A stretch of 64,000 nt of DNA from Neoroseomonas lacus (lineage in GTDB: Bacteria; Pseudomonadota; Alphaproteobacteria; Acetobacterales; Acetobacteraceae). The position numbers and the translations under genes are program-made. Of this stretch, positions 9,239 to 18,150 are shown piece after piece (positions within the stretch are counted from its first letter, which is position 1; every line of letters starts with the position of its first letter). The stretch lies in the NCBI RefSeq assembly GCF_014644535.1, contig NZ_BMKW01000003.1:186001-250000 (forward strand), written 5' to 3'. The notes under the pieces were generated by a model. That model saw only the letters and a list, made by a program, of their open reading frames with translations, was not told where the DNA came from and did not search any database.

Positions 9239-10996
9239 ATGCCCGGTAATCCCCCGCGCGCCCACAGCGTCGCCTCGCTGCGCCTGCTGCTGCCCTTCCT
9301 GCGCCCCTATCTGGGCCGCGCGCTCGCCGCCGTCGTCGCGCTCTTCGCCGCCGCCGGGCTGACCCTCGCGGTCGGGCAGGGGCTGCGGCAGATCATCGAT
9401 GGCGGCTTTCGTGGTGGCCCCGGCGCGCTGAACCACGCCGCGATGGTCATGGCGGCGATCGTCGCCTCCCTCGGCTTCGCCACCTCGGCCCGCTACTATC
9501 TGGTCACCTGGCTCGGCGAGCGCGTCGCCGCCGACATCCGCCGCGCGGTGTTCGACCACCTTACGCAGCTCGACCCGCGCTTCTACGAAACCGCCCGCAC
9601 CGGCGACCTGATGTCGCGGCTGACCGCCGATGTCGCCTTGCTGCAATCGCTGATCGGCTCGGCAGTCTCGATGGGGCTGCGCAACGCGCTGACCGGCATC
9701 GGCGCCTTTGCTATGCTGGTGCTGACCAGCGCGAAACTCGCCGGGCTGATGGCCGTGGTGGTGCCAATGGTGGTGCTGCCGATGATTGTCTTCGGCCGGC
9801 GCGAACGCCGCCTGTCGCGCGCCGCGCAGGAACGCGTCGCCGACCTCGCCGCCACCGCCGAGGAAGCCATCAACGGCATGCGCACCGTGCAGGCCTTCAC
9901 CCATGAAGCGGCCGAACGCGCCCGCTATGGCGCCGAATCCGAACGCTCGGTCCAGGCGGCGCTGCGCCGCGTTCTGACGCGCACCATGCTGATCCTCTCG
10001 GTCATCCTGTTTGGCTTCGGCGCCATCACCTTCGCGCTGTGGGTCGGCGGGCATGACGTGATGGCCGGCCGGATGACCGGCGGCGACCTGACGGCCTTCG
10101 TCTTCTACGCGGTGCTGCTGGCCAGCGCCGGGGCCACCGTCAGCGAGTTGTGGGGCGAGATCCAGCGCGCCGCCGCTGCCGCCGACCGGTTGGCCGAAAT
10201 CCTCGCCGTGCGGCCGATCATCACCACCCCGGCGAATCCCGTCGCGTTGCCCGTCGCCGAGGGCCGCGTCACCTTCCGCGAGGTGAGTTTCCGCTACCCC
10301 TCGCGCCCCGAGACCTCGGCGCTCGACGGCTTCAGCCTGGAGGTGGCACCGGGCGAGACGGTCGCGCTGGTCGGCCCCTCCGGCGCCGGCAAGACCACGG
10401 TGCTGTCGCTGTTGCTGCGCTTCTACGACCCGCAGAACGGGGTCATCCTACTCGATGGCGTGGACATCGCGCGCGCCTCGCCCGAGGCGGTACGCGGGCG
10501 CATCGGCTTGGTGCCGCAGGACCCGGTGATCTTCTCCGCCACCGTCATCGACAACATCCGCTACGGCCGCCCCGAGGCGACCGAGGCCGAGGCGCGTGCC
10601 GCCGCCGAGGCCGCCTCCGCCGCCGGCTTCATCGCCGCCCTGCCGGAGGGCTTCGAGACGCATCTGGGCGCCCGCGGCGTGACGCTGTCGGGTGGCCAGC
10701 GCCAGCGCATCGCCATCGCGCGTGCCATCCTGCGCGACGCGCCGGTGCTGCTGCTGGACGAGGCAACGAGCGCCCTCGATGCCGAGAGCGAACGTGCCGT
10801 GCAGGTGGCCCTCGCGCGGCTGTCGAAGGGGCGCACGACGCTGGTGGTGGCGCATCGCCTGGCGACGGTGCGCGCGGCGGATCGCATCGTGGTGATGGAG
10901 GGCGGGCGGATAGTGGCGACGGGCACGCATGAGGCGCTGCTCGCCGAAGGTGGACTGTATGCGCGATTGGCCGCGCTGCAATTTACCGACGCCTGA
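9239..10996 (+). CDS. ABC exporter half-transporter (ABCB/MsbA type)
   Basis: Fused permease-ATPase half-transporter of the ABCB type that should work as a homodimer in the inner membrane; MsbA-like lipid or drug export is the broad family role, and the substrate cannot be told. The 585-residue product has six membrane helices in about residues 15-310 and an ATPase domain with Walker A GPSGAGKTT (about 379-387), signature LSGGQRQRIAIARAIL, Walker B VLLLDEATSALD and the H-loop in VAHRLATV. Start ATG 9239 has only a weak upstream purine stretch. The gene follows repeat copy A1 and is followed by a repeat-rich gap. Confidence 0.9.
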   Translation: MPGNPPRAHSVASLRLLLPFLRPYLGRALAAVVALFAAAGLTLAVGQGLRQIIDGGFRGGPGALNHAAMVMAAIVASLGFATSARYYLVTWLGERVAADIRRAVFDHLTQLDPRFYETARTGDLMSRLTADVALLQSLIGSAVSMGLRNALTGIGAFAMLVLTSAKLAGLMAVVVPMVVLPMIVFGRRERRLSRAAQERVADLAATAEEAINGMRTVQAFTHEAAERARYGAESERSVQAALRRVLTRTMLILSVILFGFGAITFALWVGGHDVMAGRMTGGDLTAFVFYAVLLASAGATVSELWGEIQRAAAAADRLAEILAVRPIITTPANPVALPVAEGRVTFREVSFRYPSRPETSALDGFSLEVAPGETVALVGPSGAGKTTVLSLLLRFYDPQNGVILLDGVDIARASPEAVRGRIGLVPQDPVIFSATVIDNIRYGRPEATEAEARAAAEAASAAGFIAALPEGFETHLGARGVTLSGGQRQRIAIARAILRDAPVLLLDEATSALDAESERAVQVALARLSKGRTTLVVAHRLATVRAADRIVVMEGGRIVATGTHEALLAEGGLYARLAALQFTDA

Positions 10997-11019
10997 GGCG
11001 AGGCTGGATTCTTGCGTAT

Positions 11020-11034
11020 GTTCCTGTTATGTTC
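11020..11034 (+). promoter_or_regulatory. Putative LexA (SOS) box, GTTC-N7-GTTC
   Basis: GTTC (11020-11023), seven bases CTGTTAT, GTTC (11031-11034): a perfect match to the alphaproteobacterial LexA direct repeat, in the AT-richer gap after the ABC exporter. The 7-bp centre resembles that of the box at 34210. No convincing gene starts directly downstream, so the target is unclear. Roughly one chance match is expected in a window of this size and base composition, so on its own this is only suggestive. Confidence 0.45.
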
Positions 11035-11084
11035 ATCGCCCCAACGGGCGATTTGCGTCGGCCACCAAGGTACGCCGAGCCGGC

Positions 11085-11108
11085 TAAAATCTTAAAATCC
11101 TAAAATCT
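11085..11108. repeat. Three tandem 8-bp AT-rich iterons (TAAAATCY)
   Basis: TAAAATCT (11085-11092), TAAAATCC (11093-11100), TAAAATCT (11101-11108), followed by a partial TAAAG. Such an exact AT-rich triplet stands out in this very GC-rich sequence. It lies about 50 bp after the LexA-type box and 65 bp before repeat B1. It may be a protein-binding array or an easily melted segment; function unknown. Confidence 0.55.
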
Positions 11109-11173
11109 TAAAGTGCGTTGAGTCATGGACTTAGCGACATTCCGGCTGTGTTCGGCCCTGCGGATGGCGAGAG

Positions 11174-11401
11174 TTGGAGAGGCTGTGCCCCTCCAATCCA
11201 CCCCACCAAATGACGGGGTGGTTTGGAAAGCCGTGTTTTGGTGCCGGGCCGTGTGGAGCGGCTGCCTTGGCCCGGCGCGCGCCATGCTCACCGGCGGATC
11301 TTGGTGCCGATCCTGCCCTTGGGCGCCGAGCGCCAAATATTGGTGTCCAGAGGCCCTTAGGCCTTTGGTGGGGTAAGGTCCGGAGAGGGGCAAAGCCCCT
11401 C
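11174..11401 (+). repeat. Repeat family B, copy 1
   Basis: Begins with the arms TTGGAG/CTCCAA and then ATCCACCCCACC; includes the conserved block CGCCAAATATTGGTGTCCAG and GGCCTTTGGTGGGG; ends in a perfect hairpin GAGGGGC-AAA-GCCCCTC (11385-11401). Copy 2 at 36494-36701 shares both ends and the middle block; copy 3 at 61484 shares the first hairpin. All three are on the same strand and downstream of plus-strand genes. Confidence 0.7.
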
Positions 11402-11437
11402 TTCGGTGTGCCGACGCTGGCTGGTCCGCCACCTCCC

Positions 11438-11920
11438 TCACACTCGTCCACCCCCGGTGCCCAGCCGCTTGCGCATATGCACGGTAACGCCGCCCCGGAA
11501 CGCCTCGCGCGCCGTGACGATGTACCCATGGCGTTGGTACAGCGCGACATTGCTGCCGAAGGCGGCGTTGGTGAGCAGCCGCAACTCGGCGCGCCGGCTC
11601 TCGTCCGCCATTGCCTCGGCATGGTCGAGCAGCATGCGCCCGAGACCCTGGCCCTGCGCGTCCGGCCGCACCGCGATGTTCTCGATCCATAGGTGATCCT
11701 CGCGCAGCATCGTCTCGATCAGCGCGAGGGTCTCGCCGCCGCGCCGCAACAGGTCGAAGCGGTGCTCGCGCAGCGCCTGGTCGTAATCGACGGCCATCGG
11801 CAGCGGCTCGCGCCCGATCACCGGCACCCATCGCGCATAGGCCGCGCGGGTGACGTCGCGGATCGTCGCGGCATCCTCCGCCATGGCGCGATGGAGGGTG
11901 ATGGGCAGGGGATGAGCCAT
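11438..11920 (-). CDS. GNAT-family N-acetyltransferase
   Basis: Acetyl-CoA-dependent N-acyltransferase of the GNAT fold, 160 residues, cytosolic. The acetyl-CoA binding motif A is visible as IENIAVRPDAQGQGLGRMLL (about residues 78-97) and the C-terminal LYQRHGYIVTAREAF matches motif B. The acceptor substrate is not predictable. ATG 11920 is only about 24 bases downstream of the T-run of a strong minus-strand terminator hairpin (11945-11975), which leaves little room for a private promoter, so expression may depend on read-through or attenuation. The convergent side is repeat B1. Confidence 0.85.
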   Translation of the reverse strand: MAHPLPITLHRAMAEDAATIRDVTRAAYARWVPVIGREPLPMAVDYDQALREHRFDLLRRGGETLALIETMLREDHLWIENIAVRPDAQGQGLGRMLLDHAEAMADESRRAELRLLTNAAFGSNVALYQRHGYIVTAREAFRGGVTVHMRKRLGTGGGRV

Positions 11921-11944
11921 CGTGGGTTCCTAGGCTGTGGACAC

Positions 11945-11975
11945 AAAAAACCCCGCCAACCGGGGGTGGGCGGGG
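11945..11975 (-). terminator. Rho-independent terminator/possible attenuator ahead of the GNAT gene
   Basis: On the minus strand CCCCGCC (11969-11975) and GGCGGGG (11951-11957) pair around an 11-base loop and are followed by six T (11945-11950). It lies about 185 bp beyond the alpha/beta hydrolase stop and about 24 bp before the GNAT start. Confidence 0.8.
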
Positions 11976-12158
11976 GGACTGGATAACCGAGACCGGTGCC
12001 GGGGGTTCAGCCCTGGCCAGACCGTCGCGGCATCGGATGGAACGCGCTGCCCCGCGCCGTGATGCCATGGCGACGTCGCTGGGCGGGGAGGGGCAGGCGC
12101 GCGATCATGAGAGCATCTTCGGCAGGCGCACCGGCGCCGTCAACAACGCCGATCCGTG

Positions 12159-12962
12159 TCAGCCGGCGGCGAAGAAGGCGAGCACCGCGGCGTTGAAATC
12201 CGCCGGGTTGTCCGCCTGCACGCTGTGCGCCGCGCGGGCGATCGTCACCCGCCTGGCGTTCGGCATATGGGCTTCCAGCGCGTCGAGGATGCGCCCGAAT
12301 TGCGGCTGGGACTGGCCGCCGCCGACCAGCAGGGTGCGCGTGCGGATGCCTTCCGCCTCGGCCCTGGCATAGGGGCTGCGCTGTTCGTTGATCTGCCCGA
12401 GCAGCGTGGTGGCGTTGTCGCGGTTGACCGCCTTGCGCGCCTCCGAGCGCTTCTCCCAGGCGCCGGGGCCGCCGGTATGCTCGGCGACGACGGTCAGGCC
12501 TTCCTCGACCTTGCCCTCGGCGATCAGTGCGGCCGCCTTGGCGAAGGCGGTGCCTTGCTTGCCCGCCGGCGGTGCGCCGCCGAGGCTTTCATCCAGCTCG
12601 CCGCCCGGCTCGAGCAGCACCAGGTCCTCGATCAGCTCGGAATGATGCTGCGCGACGCGGAAGGCGATGTGCCCGCCACGCGAATGGCCGATCAGCCGCA
12701 CCTTGCCCAGCCCCAGCCCACGAATGAAGTCGGCGATGTCGGCGGTGTGGCGGGCGATGGTGAAGTCGCCGCCATCCTCCCACTTGCCCGGCCAGCAATG
12801 CCGCAGGCTGACCGCCATGGCGTGATATTTCGCGCCGAAGCCCGCCATCTGACCGGACCAGGAGCGCTGGTCGCCCAGCGTGCCATGGATCATCACCACG
12901 GGCTGGCCGGAGCCGGCCTCGGCATAGGCGAGCGGGTAGCCGTCGACGGTCAGCGTTGGCAT
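12159..12962 (-). CDS. Alpha/beta-fold hydrolase
   Basis: Cytosolic alpha/beta hydrolase of 267 residues, an esterase/hydrolase of unknown substrate. Motifs: oxyanion region MIHGTLGDQRSW (about residues 24-35), nucleophile elbow GHSRGGH with Ser94, a central LVLLEPGG and the catalytic His in ARAAHSVQADNP near the C-terminus. The start MPTLTVDGYPLAY is typical of the family. Repeat C1 fills the gap between its ATG and the pdxJ stop, so it probably has its own promoter or is read through from pdxJ. Confidence 0.85.
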   Translation of the reverse strand: MPTLTVDGYPLAYAEAGSGQPVVMIHGTLGDQRSWSGQMAGFGAKYHAMAVSLRHCWPGKWEDGGDFTIARHTADIADFIRGLGLGKVRLIGHSRGGHIAFRVAQHHSELIEDLVLLEPGGELDESLGGAPPAGKQGTAFAKAAALIAEGKVEEGLTVVAEHTGGPGAWEKRSEARKAVNRDNATTLLGQINEQRSPYARAEAEGIRTRTLLVGGGQSQPQFGRILDALEAHMPNARRVTIARAAHSVQADNPADFNAAVLAFFAAG

Positions 12963-12974
12963 GGCGTTTCCTCT

Positions 12975-13075
12975 GAGCGTGATGACCGCGGCTGCCTATG
13001 CATCTGAGGTCTGAATCACGCGATCAAACAATGGGTTGGAGCGTGATGGGCGTACGAAGGTGAGCCAATTGCGTT
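12975..13075. repeat. Repeat family C, copy 1
   Basis: The unit begins GAGCGTGATGACCGC (12975-12989) and closes with GGTCTGAATCACGCGATC, so GCGTGAT and ATCACGC are inverted ends (12977-12983 and 13015-13021). A second part, running GATCAAACAATGGGTTGG and on to a new GAGCGTGAT, aligns with the same part of copy C3 at 58075-58180. It fills the gap between pdxJ and the hydrolase. Confidence 0.7.
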
Positions 13076-13807
13076 CTAGATGTTGCGCGCTGCATCCATG
13101 ATGGCGCGGAAGCGCCGCACCGTCGCCCCCAGCCCCTCGAAGACGGATTGCGAGATCAGGAAATGGCCGATCGAGACCTCGGTCACCTCCGGCATGCGGG
13201 CGATGTCGGCGACGGTGTCGTAGTTCAGGCCGTGGCCGGCATGGCACAGCAACCCCGCCGCCTTCGCCGCCGCCGCACCGGCCTTCAGCCGTGCCAGCTG
13301 CGCCGCGCGGTGCTCCACCGGCCCTTCGGCATAGGTGCCGGTGTGTAGCTCGATCGCCTGCGCGCCGAGCGCGGCGGCGGCTTCGATCTGCGCCGGGTCG
13401 GCCTCGATGAAGATCGACACGCGCACGCCGGCCAACCGCAGCCTCGCAATGGCCTGCTTGAGGAACGGCCCCGGGCGCAGCACGTCGAGCCCGCCCTCGG
13501 TGGTCAGTTCGGCGCGCTTTTCCGGTACCAGGCAGCAATAGGGCGGGCGGATGCGCTCGGCGAAGGCGACCATCTCCTCGGTCGCCGCCATCTCGAAATT
13601 CAGCGGCGCGGCGATCTCGGCGCGCACGCGCTCCACGTCGCGGTCGCGGATATGGCGGCGATCCTCGCGCAGGTGCATCGTCACGCCATCGGCTCCCGCC
13701 TCGACGGCGATGCGCGCCGCCTCGACCGGGCAGGGGAAGGTGCCGCCGCGCGCATTCCGCAAGGTCGCGACGTGGTCGACATTCACCGAGAAATCGAGAT
13801 GCGTCAT
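13076..13807 (-). CDS. pdxJ: Pyridoxine 5'-phosphate synthase PdxJ
   Basis: Last step of DXP-dependent vitamin B6 synthesis: condenses 3-amino-1-phosphohydroxyacetone (1-amino-acetone-3-phosphate) with deoxyxylulose 5-phosphate to give pyridoxine phosphate; cytosolic TIM barrel. The 243-residue product starts with the family hallmark [19 protein letters not shown] and contains [16 protein letters not shown], a catalytic Glu region ([14 protein letters not shown]) and GHGLNYDTV. Its ATG overlaps the pdxA stop by four bases, so the two consecutive pathway enzymes are coupled. Confidence 0.96.
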   Translation of the reverse strand: MTHLDFSVNVDHVATLRNARGGTFPCPVEAARIAVEAGADGVTMHLREDRRHIRDRDVERVRAEIAAPLNFEMAATEEMVAFAERIRPPYCCLVPEKRAELTTEGGLDVLRPGPFLKQAIARLRLAGVRVSIFIEADPAQIEAAAALGAQAIELHTGTYAEGPVEHRAAQLARLKAGAAAAKAAGLLCHAGHGLNYDTVADIARMPEVTEVSIGHFLISQSVFEGLGATVRRFRAIMDAARNI

Positions 13808-14778
13808 GCGGTTCCCCGTGCGTGGGCGAGTTCGGCTGCGAGACGCAGCGCGGCAATCAGTGACGACGGGTCGGCCCGCCCGGTGCCGGCGATGTCGAGC
13901 GCCGTGCCATGGTCCGGGCTGGTGCGCACGATCGACAGGCCAAGCGTCACATTCACCCCGCCGGCCATGTCGAGCGTCTTGATCGGGATCAGGGCCTGGT
14001 CGTGATACAGGCAGATCGCCGCGTCATAGGTCGGCCGGGCGAGGGCGGTGAACATGGTGTCGGGCGGCATCGGTCCGCGCGCCTCGATGCCCTCGGCGCG
14101 CAGGGTGGCGACGGCCGGGGCGACGATCTCGATATCCTCGCGCCCCATGGTTCCGGCCTCGCCGGCATGCGGGTTCAGACCGGCGATGGCCAGGCGCGGC
14201 CGGGCGATGCCGAATTCCTCGCGCAGCGCGCGGGCGGTGATGCGCGCGGTCTCGACGATCATCGCCGGTGTCAGCCGGGCGATCGCCACGGCCAGCGCCT
14301 CATGCACCGTCACCGGCACGACGCGCAGCTCGGCCGAGGCCAGCATCATCACGGGTGGCACGCCTGTGCCGGCGATCTCGCCGAGATATTCGGTATGGCC
14401 TGGATGCTTGAATCCGGCGGCGGTCAGCACCGCCTTCTGGATCGGGTTGGTCACCACGCCGGCGGCGCGGCCGGCCCGGGCCAGTTCCACCGCCTCGGTG
14501 ATGGCGGCGATGACGGCGGCGGCGTTGGCGATGTCAGGCTTGCCGGCGACGGGTGGGTGGGGCAGGGGCCGGTGCAGCACCGGCAGCGCCTGCTGGAATA
14601 CGGCGGCGGCTTCCTCCGGCGCGGTGATCGCCTGCACCGGCACGGCGAAGGGCCGCGTCGCATCGTCGATCAGGAAGAACACCGGCCCGGTCGCGCGCAA
14701 GGCGGACCAGGCGCCGGCGGCGATCTCGGCGCCGATGCCGGCGGGTTCTCCCATGGTGAGGGCGAGGGGACGCATCAT
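13804..14778 (-). CDS. pdxA: 4-hydroxythreonine-4-phosphate dehydrogenase PdxA
   Basis: NAD-dependent oxidation/decarboxylation of 4-phosphohydroxy-threonine, the step before PdxJ in B6 synthesis. The 324-residue product starts [19 protein letters not shown], the family N-terminus, and shows the metal/substrate regions [28 protein letters not shown] and [18 protein letters not shown], with [18 protein letters not shown] near the end. ATG 14778 or 14775 is the start. It overlaps pdxJ by four bases. Upstream is a short dyad-rich gap facing the TauE/SafE-like gene. Confidence 0.96.
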   Translation of the reverse strand: MMRPLALTMGEPAGIGAEIAAGAWSALRATGPVFFLIDDATRPFAVPVQAITAPEEAAAVFQQALPVLHRPLPHPPVAGKPDIANAAAVIAAITEAVELARAGRAAGVVTNPIQKAVLTAAGFKHPGHTEYLGEIAGTGVPPVMMLASAELRVVPVTVHEALAVAIARLTPAMIVETARITARALREEFGIARPRLAIAGLNPHAGEAGTMGREDIEIVAPAVATLRAEGIEARGPMPPDTMFTALARPTYDAAICLYHDQALIPIKTLDMAGGVNVTLGLSIVRTSPDHGTALDIAGTGRADPSSLIAALRLAAELAHARGTA

Positions 14779-14947
14779 GCGTCGCGTTTAGAGCAGTTCC
14801 CGTCTGCGTGAAATCACCCGGACGGGCAGCGCATGAGAGGCGGAGTGGTTTCACGACCCGGAACATCGGGGCTGTCGCCGTTCGCCCATCCGGCAAGGCC
14901 TTGCGCCGCCGCAAGTCGGCCCTCCCGGATCGTGCTAGAGGATGCGC

Positions 14948-15685
14948 ATGGACTATCTGTCGAATTGCCTGCACGACCTGACGGCCCTCGGGCCTGGCGG
15001 GCTACCGGCCGTGATGGTGGCGCTGTTTCTCGCGGGACTCGCCGGTGGTGCCACGCATTGCGCGGGGATGTGTGGGCCTTTCGTCATCGCCCAGGCGGCG
15101 GCGGTGGCCGACAGGGCGCAGGCGGGCGGCATGCTGGCGCGGCTCTCGGGCGCGGCGCTGCTGCCGTATCACCTGGGGCGGATGCTCGGATACGGAATGC
15201 TCGGCGCCGTGGCGGGCGGGCTCGCCGGCGTGGTTGCTTTCGGCACCGGCTTGCGCTTCGTCCTCGCGGTGCTGCTCGGCGTCGCGGCGCTGCTGATGTT
15301 CGCGCAGGCCTCGGCCCGCATCGCCGCCCTGCTGCCCCGGATGCCGGCGCCGCGACTGCCGGCCGGGTTGCAGCGGCGGCTCGGCGGCCTGCTGTCGGCG
15401 CCGACCGGGCTGCGTGGCGTGGCGCTGGGGCTGATGCTCTCGGCGCTGCCCTGCGGGTTGCTCTACGGCGCGCTCGCCGGGGCGGCGGCGACCGGCTCGA
15501 TGCTGGGCGGTGCGCTGGCCATGGTCGCCTTCGTGGCCGGCACGATGCCGGCACTGATGGGTGTGGCCCTGCTCGGGCGCTTCTTCGGGCGGCGCGCCGG
15601 GCCTGGCATGCGCATGGTCGGTGCGGCGCTGTTCACGCTGAACGGGGTGATGCTGGCCGCGATGGCGGTGCGCGTCGCCGCGTAG
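14948..15685 (+). CDS. TauE/SafE-UreH-type membrane protein, probable metal/oxidase maturation factor
   Basis: Polytopic membrane protein of the UreH_2/TauE-SafE-like group often found next to cbb3 oxidase genes and thought to act in copper or cytochrome maturation. The 245-residue product has about six helices, with the signature ATHCAGMCGPF in the first (His/Cys pair, possible metal ligands) and ALPCGLLYGAL in a later one. I prefer ATG 14948 because AGAGG (14937-14941) lies six bases ahead; ATG 14942 touches that site. Separated from ccoN by the divergent DUF2189 gene. The copper role is inference. Confidence 0.8.
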   Translation: MDYLSNCLHDLTALGPGGLPAVMVALFLAGLAGGATHCAGMCGPFVIAQAAAVADRAQAGGMLARLSGAALLPYHLGRMLGYGMLGAVAGGLAGVVAFGTGLRFVLAVLLGVAALLMFAQASARIAALLPRMPAPRLPAGLQRRLGGLLSAPTGLRGVALGLMLSALPCGLLYGALAGAAATGSMLGGALAMVAFVAGTMPALMGVALLGRFFGRRAGPGMRMVGAALFTLNGVMLAAMAVRVAA

Positions 15686-15693
15686 GGTGCCCT

Positions 15694-16470
15694 CTACGCC
15701 ACCAGGTCCCGATATGCGTGCCAGGTGGCGTGCCCCACCAGCGGGATCACCAGCGCGAGGCCGAGGAAGAACGGCACCATCGCCATCGCGGTGAACACCA
15801 CGATCAGCCCAGCCCAGAACACCATCGCGGCGGGGTTCGCCATAACCGCGCGCAACGAGATCGCGACCGCTTCGAAGGCGCCCATCTGCGGCTTGTCCAC
15901 GAGCATCGGGATCGACACCGCCGAGATGGCGAAGGCGACCGCCGCCAGCACCGCGCCGGCCGCGGTGCCGACGACCAGGAACGGCAGCAGCATCGGCGAA
16001 CGCAGCATCGCCATCGGCACGTCCTCGAGCGCGGGGGCGAAGTTGATGCCAAACATCAGCATGAAGATCAGCGCCGCGACGCGCACCCAGAACAGATGCA
16101 GTAGCAGCAGCACGACGCCCATGAAGGCGAGCTGCCCGCCATTGCGTGTGAAGCCGCGCAGGCAGGCGTCGATGGTCACGGGCTGGCCCGCCTCGCGCAG
16201 ACGTGACGCCTCGTACAACCCTGCGGCCAGCAGGGGCGCGACCATGAAGAAGCCCGCCGAGGCCGGCAGGATCACCCAGGCGCTGTGCAGCCACAGCAGC
16301 AGCAGTGCGAGCAGCCAGCCGCCCGCCGTCAGCGCCGCGCCATAGAAAAAGCCGATCTGCGGATTGGCCATCAGGTCCTGCCAGCCTGCGGTCAACCACA
16401 TCCACGGCCGGTCCGGCGCGACGGCACGGATGGTGATGCGGCTGGCAATGGGTTGCACGTCGCTCGGCAT
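15694..16470 (-). CDS. DUF2189 integral membrane protein
   Basis: Membrane protein of 258 residues with about six hydrophobic helices, matching the DUF2189 pattern ([20 protein letters not shown] near the start, then [12 protein letters not shown]). Function unknown; such genes are often seen beside terminal oxidase genes. It is transcribed away from ccoN, with about 170 bp between the coding starts, and ends eight bases from the convergent TauE/SafE-like gene. The FNR-type box between it and ccoN could serve both promoters. Confidence 0.78.
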   Translation of the reverse strand: MPSDVQPIASRITIRAVAPDRPWMWLTAGWQDLMANPQIGFFYGAALTAGGWLLALLLLWLHSAWVILPASAGFFMVAPLLAAGLYEASRLREAGQPVTIDACLRGFTRNGGQLAFMGVVLLLLHLFWVRVAALIFMLMFGINFAPALEDVPMAMLRSPMLLPFLVVGTAAGAVLAAVAFAISAVSIPMLVDKPQMGAFEAVAISLRAVMANPAAMVFWAGLIVVFTAMAMVPFFLGLALVIPLVGHATWHAYRDLVA

Positions 16471-16544
16471 GGTTGATGTTCCTCCCCCAGGGTTGGTGGC
16501 GCCCTGGACACGGTTTGACCATAGACTGCTGCACTGCGGAAGAA

Positions 16545-16558
16545 TTGATCCGGATCAA
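16545..16558 (+). promoter_or_regulatory. FNR/FixK-type box upstream of ccoN
   Basis: TTGATCCGGATCAA, a perfect TTGAT-N4-ATCAA dyad, 86 bp before the chosen ccoN start. FNR/FnrN/FixK proteins activate cbb3 operons at low oxygen through this motif, usually centred near -41. Its place between ccoN and the divergent DUF2189 gene fits low-oxygen induction of the oxidase operon. Confidence 0.88.
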
Positions 16559-16643
16559 GGACGGCGACCCGGGCCAGCGCTTCCTTCCCAGCCATGGTGC
16601 GTGTGGCGACTCCGCCGCAGCGCCGCTTGAGGAGAAATTGGTC

Positions 16644-18137
16644 GTGGCAGCAGCAACTGCAACCGCCGCCCTGGCTCCGGGGCAGGCCGTGAGGGTGGAG
16701 GAGGTCGGCTATGTCGAGGCGCCGATCCGCGCCTTCGCCATCGCCACGGCCTTCTGGGGCGTGGTCGGGTTCCTGATGGGGGTCCTCATCGCGACGCAGC
16801 TGGCCTTCCCGCTGCTCAACATGGACCTGGAATGGACGACCTTCGGGCGGCTGCGCCCGGTCCATACCAGCGCGGTCATCTTCGCTTTCGGCGGCAATGC
16901 GCTGATCGGCACCTCGCTGTTCGTCGTGCAGCGGACCTGCCGCGCGCGGCTGTTTGGTGGCGCGGATGCCGGCTGGTTCCTGTTCTGGGGCTACCAGTTC
17001 TTCATCGTCATGGCCGCCCTCGGCTACGTCCTGGGCATCACCCAGGGCAAGGAATACGCCGAGCCGGAATGGTATGTGGACATCTGGCTGACCATCGTCT
17101 GGGTGGCCTACCTGGTCGTCTTCGGCGGCACGATCATCAAGCGCGAGGAACCCCACATCTACGTGGCGAACTGGTTCTACCTCGCCTTCATCATCACCAT
17201 CGCGATGCTGCACATCGGCAACAACATCTCGATCCCGGTCAGCCTCGGTTCGTCGCATTCCTACTCCGCCCCGGCGGGCGTGCAGGGCGCGATGATCCAG
17301 TGGTGGTACGGCCACAACGCGGTGGGCTTCTTCCTGACCGCCGGCTTCCTCGGGATGATGTACTACTTCATCCCTAAGCAGGCCGACCGGCCAGTCTATT
17401 CCTACCGGCTGTCGATCGTGCACTTCTGGACGCTGATCTTCCTCTATATCTGGGCCGGTCCGCACCACCTGCACTACACCGCGCTGCCCGACTGGGCGCA
17501 GGTACTCGGCATGGTGTTCTCGGTCATGCTCTGGATGCCGTCCTGGGGCGGCATGATCAACGGGCTGATGACCCTGTCGGGCGCGTGGGACAAGCTGCGG
17601 ACCGATGCGTCGCTGCGCTTCTCGGTCACCGCCGTCGGCTTCTACGGCATGTCGACCTTCGAAGGGCCGGTGATGTCGATCCGCGCGGTGAACGGGCTGT
17701 CGCACTACACCGACTGGACCATCGGCCATGTGCATTCGGGGGCGATGGGCTGGGTCGGCTTCATCACCTTCGGCGCGTTGTACTATCTGTTCCCGGTGCT
17801 GTGGAAGAAGAAGGCGATGTGGAGCGAGAAGCTGATCGCCTGGCACTTCTGGCTCGCGACGCTCGGCATCGTCTTCTACATCACCGCGATGTGGGTGTCG
17901 GGCATCATGCAGGGCCTGATGTGGCGCGCCTATGACGAGCTCGGCTTCCTCCAATACTCCTTCGTCGAGACGGTCGCGGCCATGCACCCCTACTACGTGA
18001 TCCGTGCGCTGGGCGGCGTGCTCTACCTCGCCGGCGGGCTGATCATGGTCTTCAACCTCTGGAAGACGGTCACCAGCAGCCCGGCGCTGACGCTCGAGCC
18101 TGCGGCCGCTTCCGCCATCGCCGTCGCTGCGGAATAG
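16644..18137 (+). CDS. ccoN: cbb3-type cytochrome c oxidase subunit I (CcoN)
   Basis: Catalytic haem-copper subunit of the high-affinity cbb3 oxidase: reduces O2 to water and pumps protons in the inner membrane. The 497-residue product has about twelve helices and all expected ligands: His74 in RPVHTS (low-spin haem b), [11 protein letters not shown] (CuB His), GPHHLHYT (CuB His pair) and [13 protein letters not shown] (haem ligands). I chose GTG 16644, which has AGGAG nine bases upstream; TTG 16638 would be too close, and the frame further up runs through the FNR box. First gene of the cco operon. Confidence 0.95.
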   Translation: MAAATATAALAPGQAVRVEEVGYVEAPIRAFAIATAFWGVVGFLMGVLIATQLAFPLLNMDLEWTTFGRLRPVHTSAVIFAFGGNALIGTSLFVVQRTCRARLFGGADAGWFLFWGYQFFIVMAALGYVLGITQGKEYAEPEWYVDIWLTIVWVAYLVVFGGTIIKREEPHIYVANWFYLAFIITIAMLHIGNNISIPVSLGSSHSYSAPAGVQGAMIQWWYGHNAVGFFLTAGFLGMMYYFIPKQADRPVYSYRLSIVHFWTLIFLYIWAGPHHLHYTALPDWAQVLGMVFSVMLWMPSWGGMINGLMTLSGAWDKLRTDASLRFSVTAVGFYGMSTFEGPVMSIRAVNGLSHYTDWTIGHVHSGAMGWVGFITFGALYYLFPVLWKKKAMWSEKLIAWHFWLATLGIVFYITAMWVSGIMQGLMWRAYDELGFLQYSFVETVAAMHPYYVIRALGGVLYLAGGLIMVFNLWKTVTSSPALTLEPAAASAIAVAAE

Positions 18138-18150
18138 GGAGGACACGCGC

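Larger units (their letters stand above)
10997..11437. other. Non-coding gap: SOS-like box, iterons and repeat B1
   Basis: A 441-bp stretch without a credible gene. It contains the LexA-type box, three tandem TAAAATCY units and repeat element B1, which runs almost to the convergent GNAT gene. A short frame starting at ATG 11125 lies mostly inside the repeat and is not believed. Confidence 0.7.

Noticed and set aside
11125..11376. 83-codon frame behind the SOS-like box
   Set aside because: Most of it is repeat element B1, and the product is Cys/Trp-rich without a recognisable fold; a ribosome site is missing.
14790..14850. Dyad CCCGTC...GACGGG in a TTAGAGCAG context upstream of pdxA
   Set aside because: It resembles common alphaproteobacterial palindromic repeats, but a second copy with clear alignment was not found in the window.
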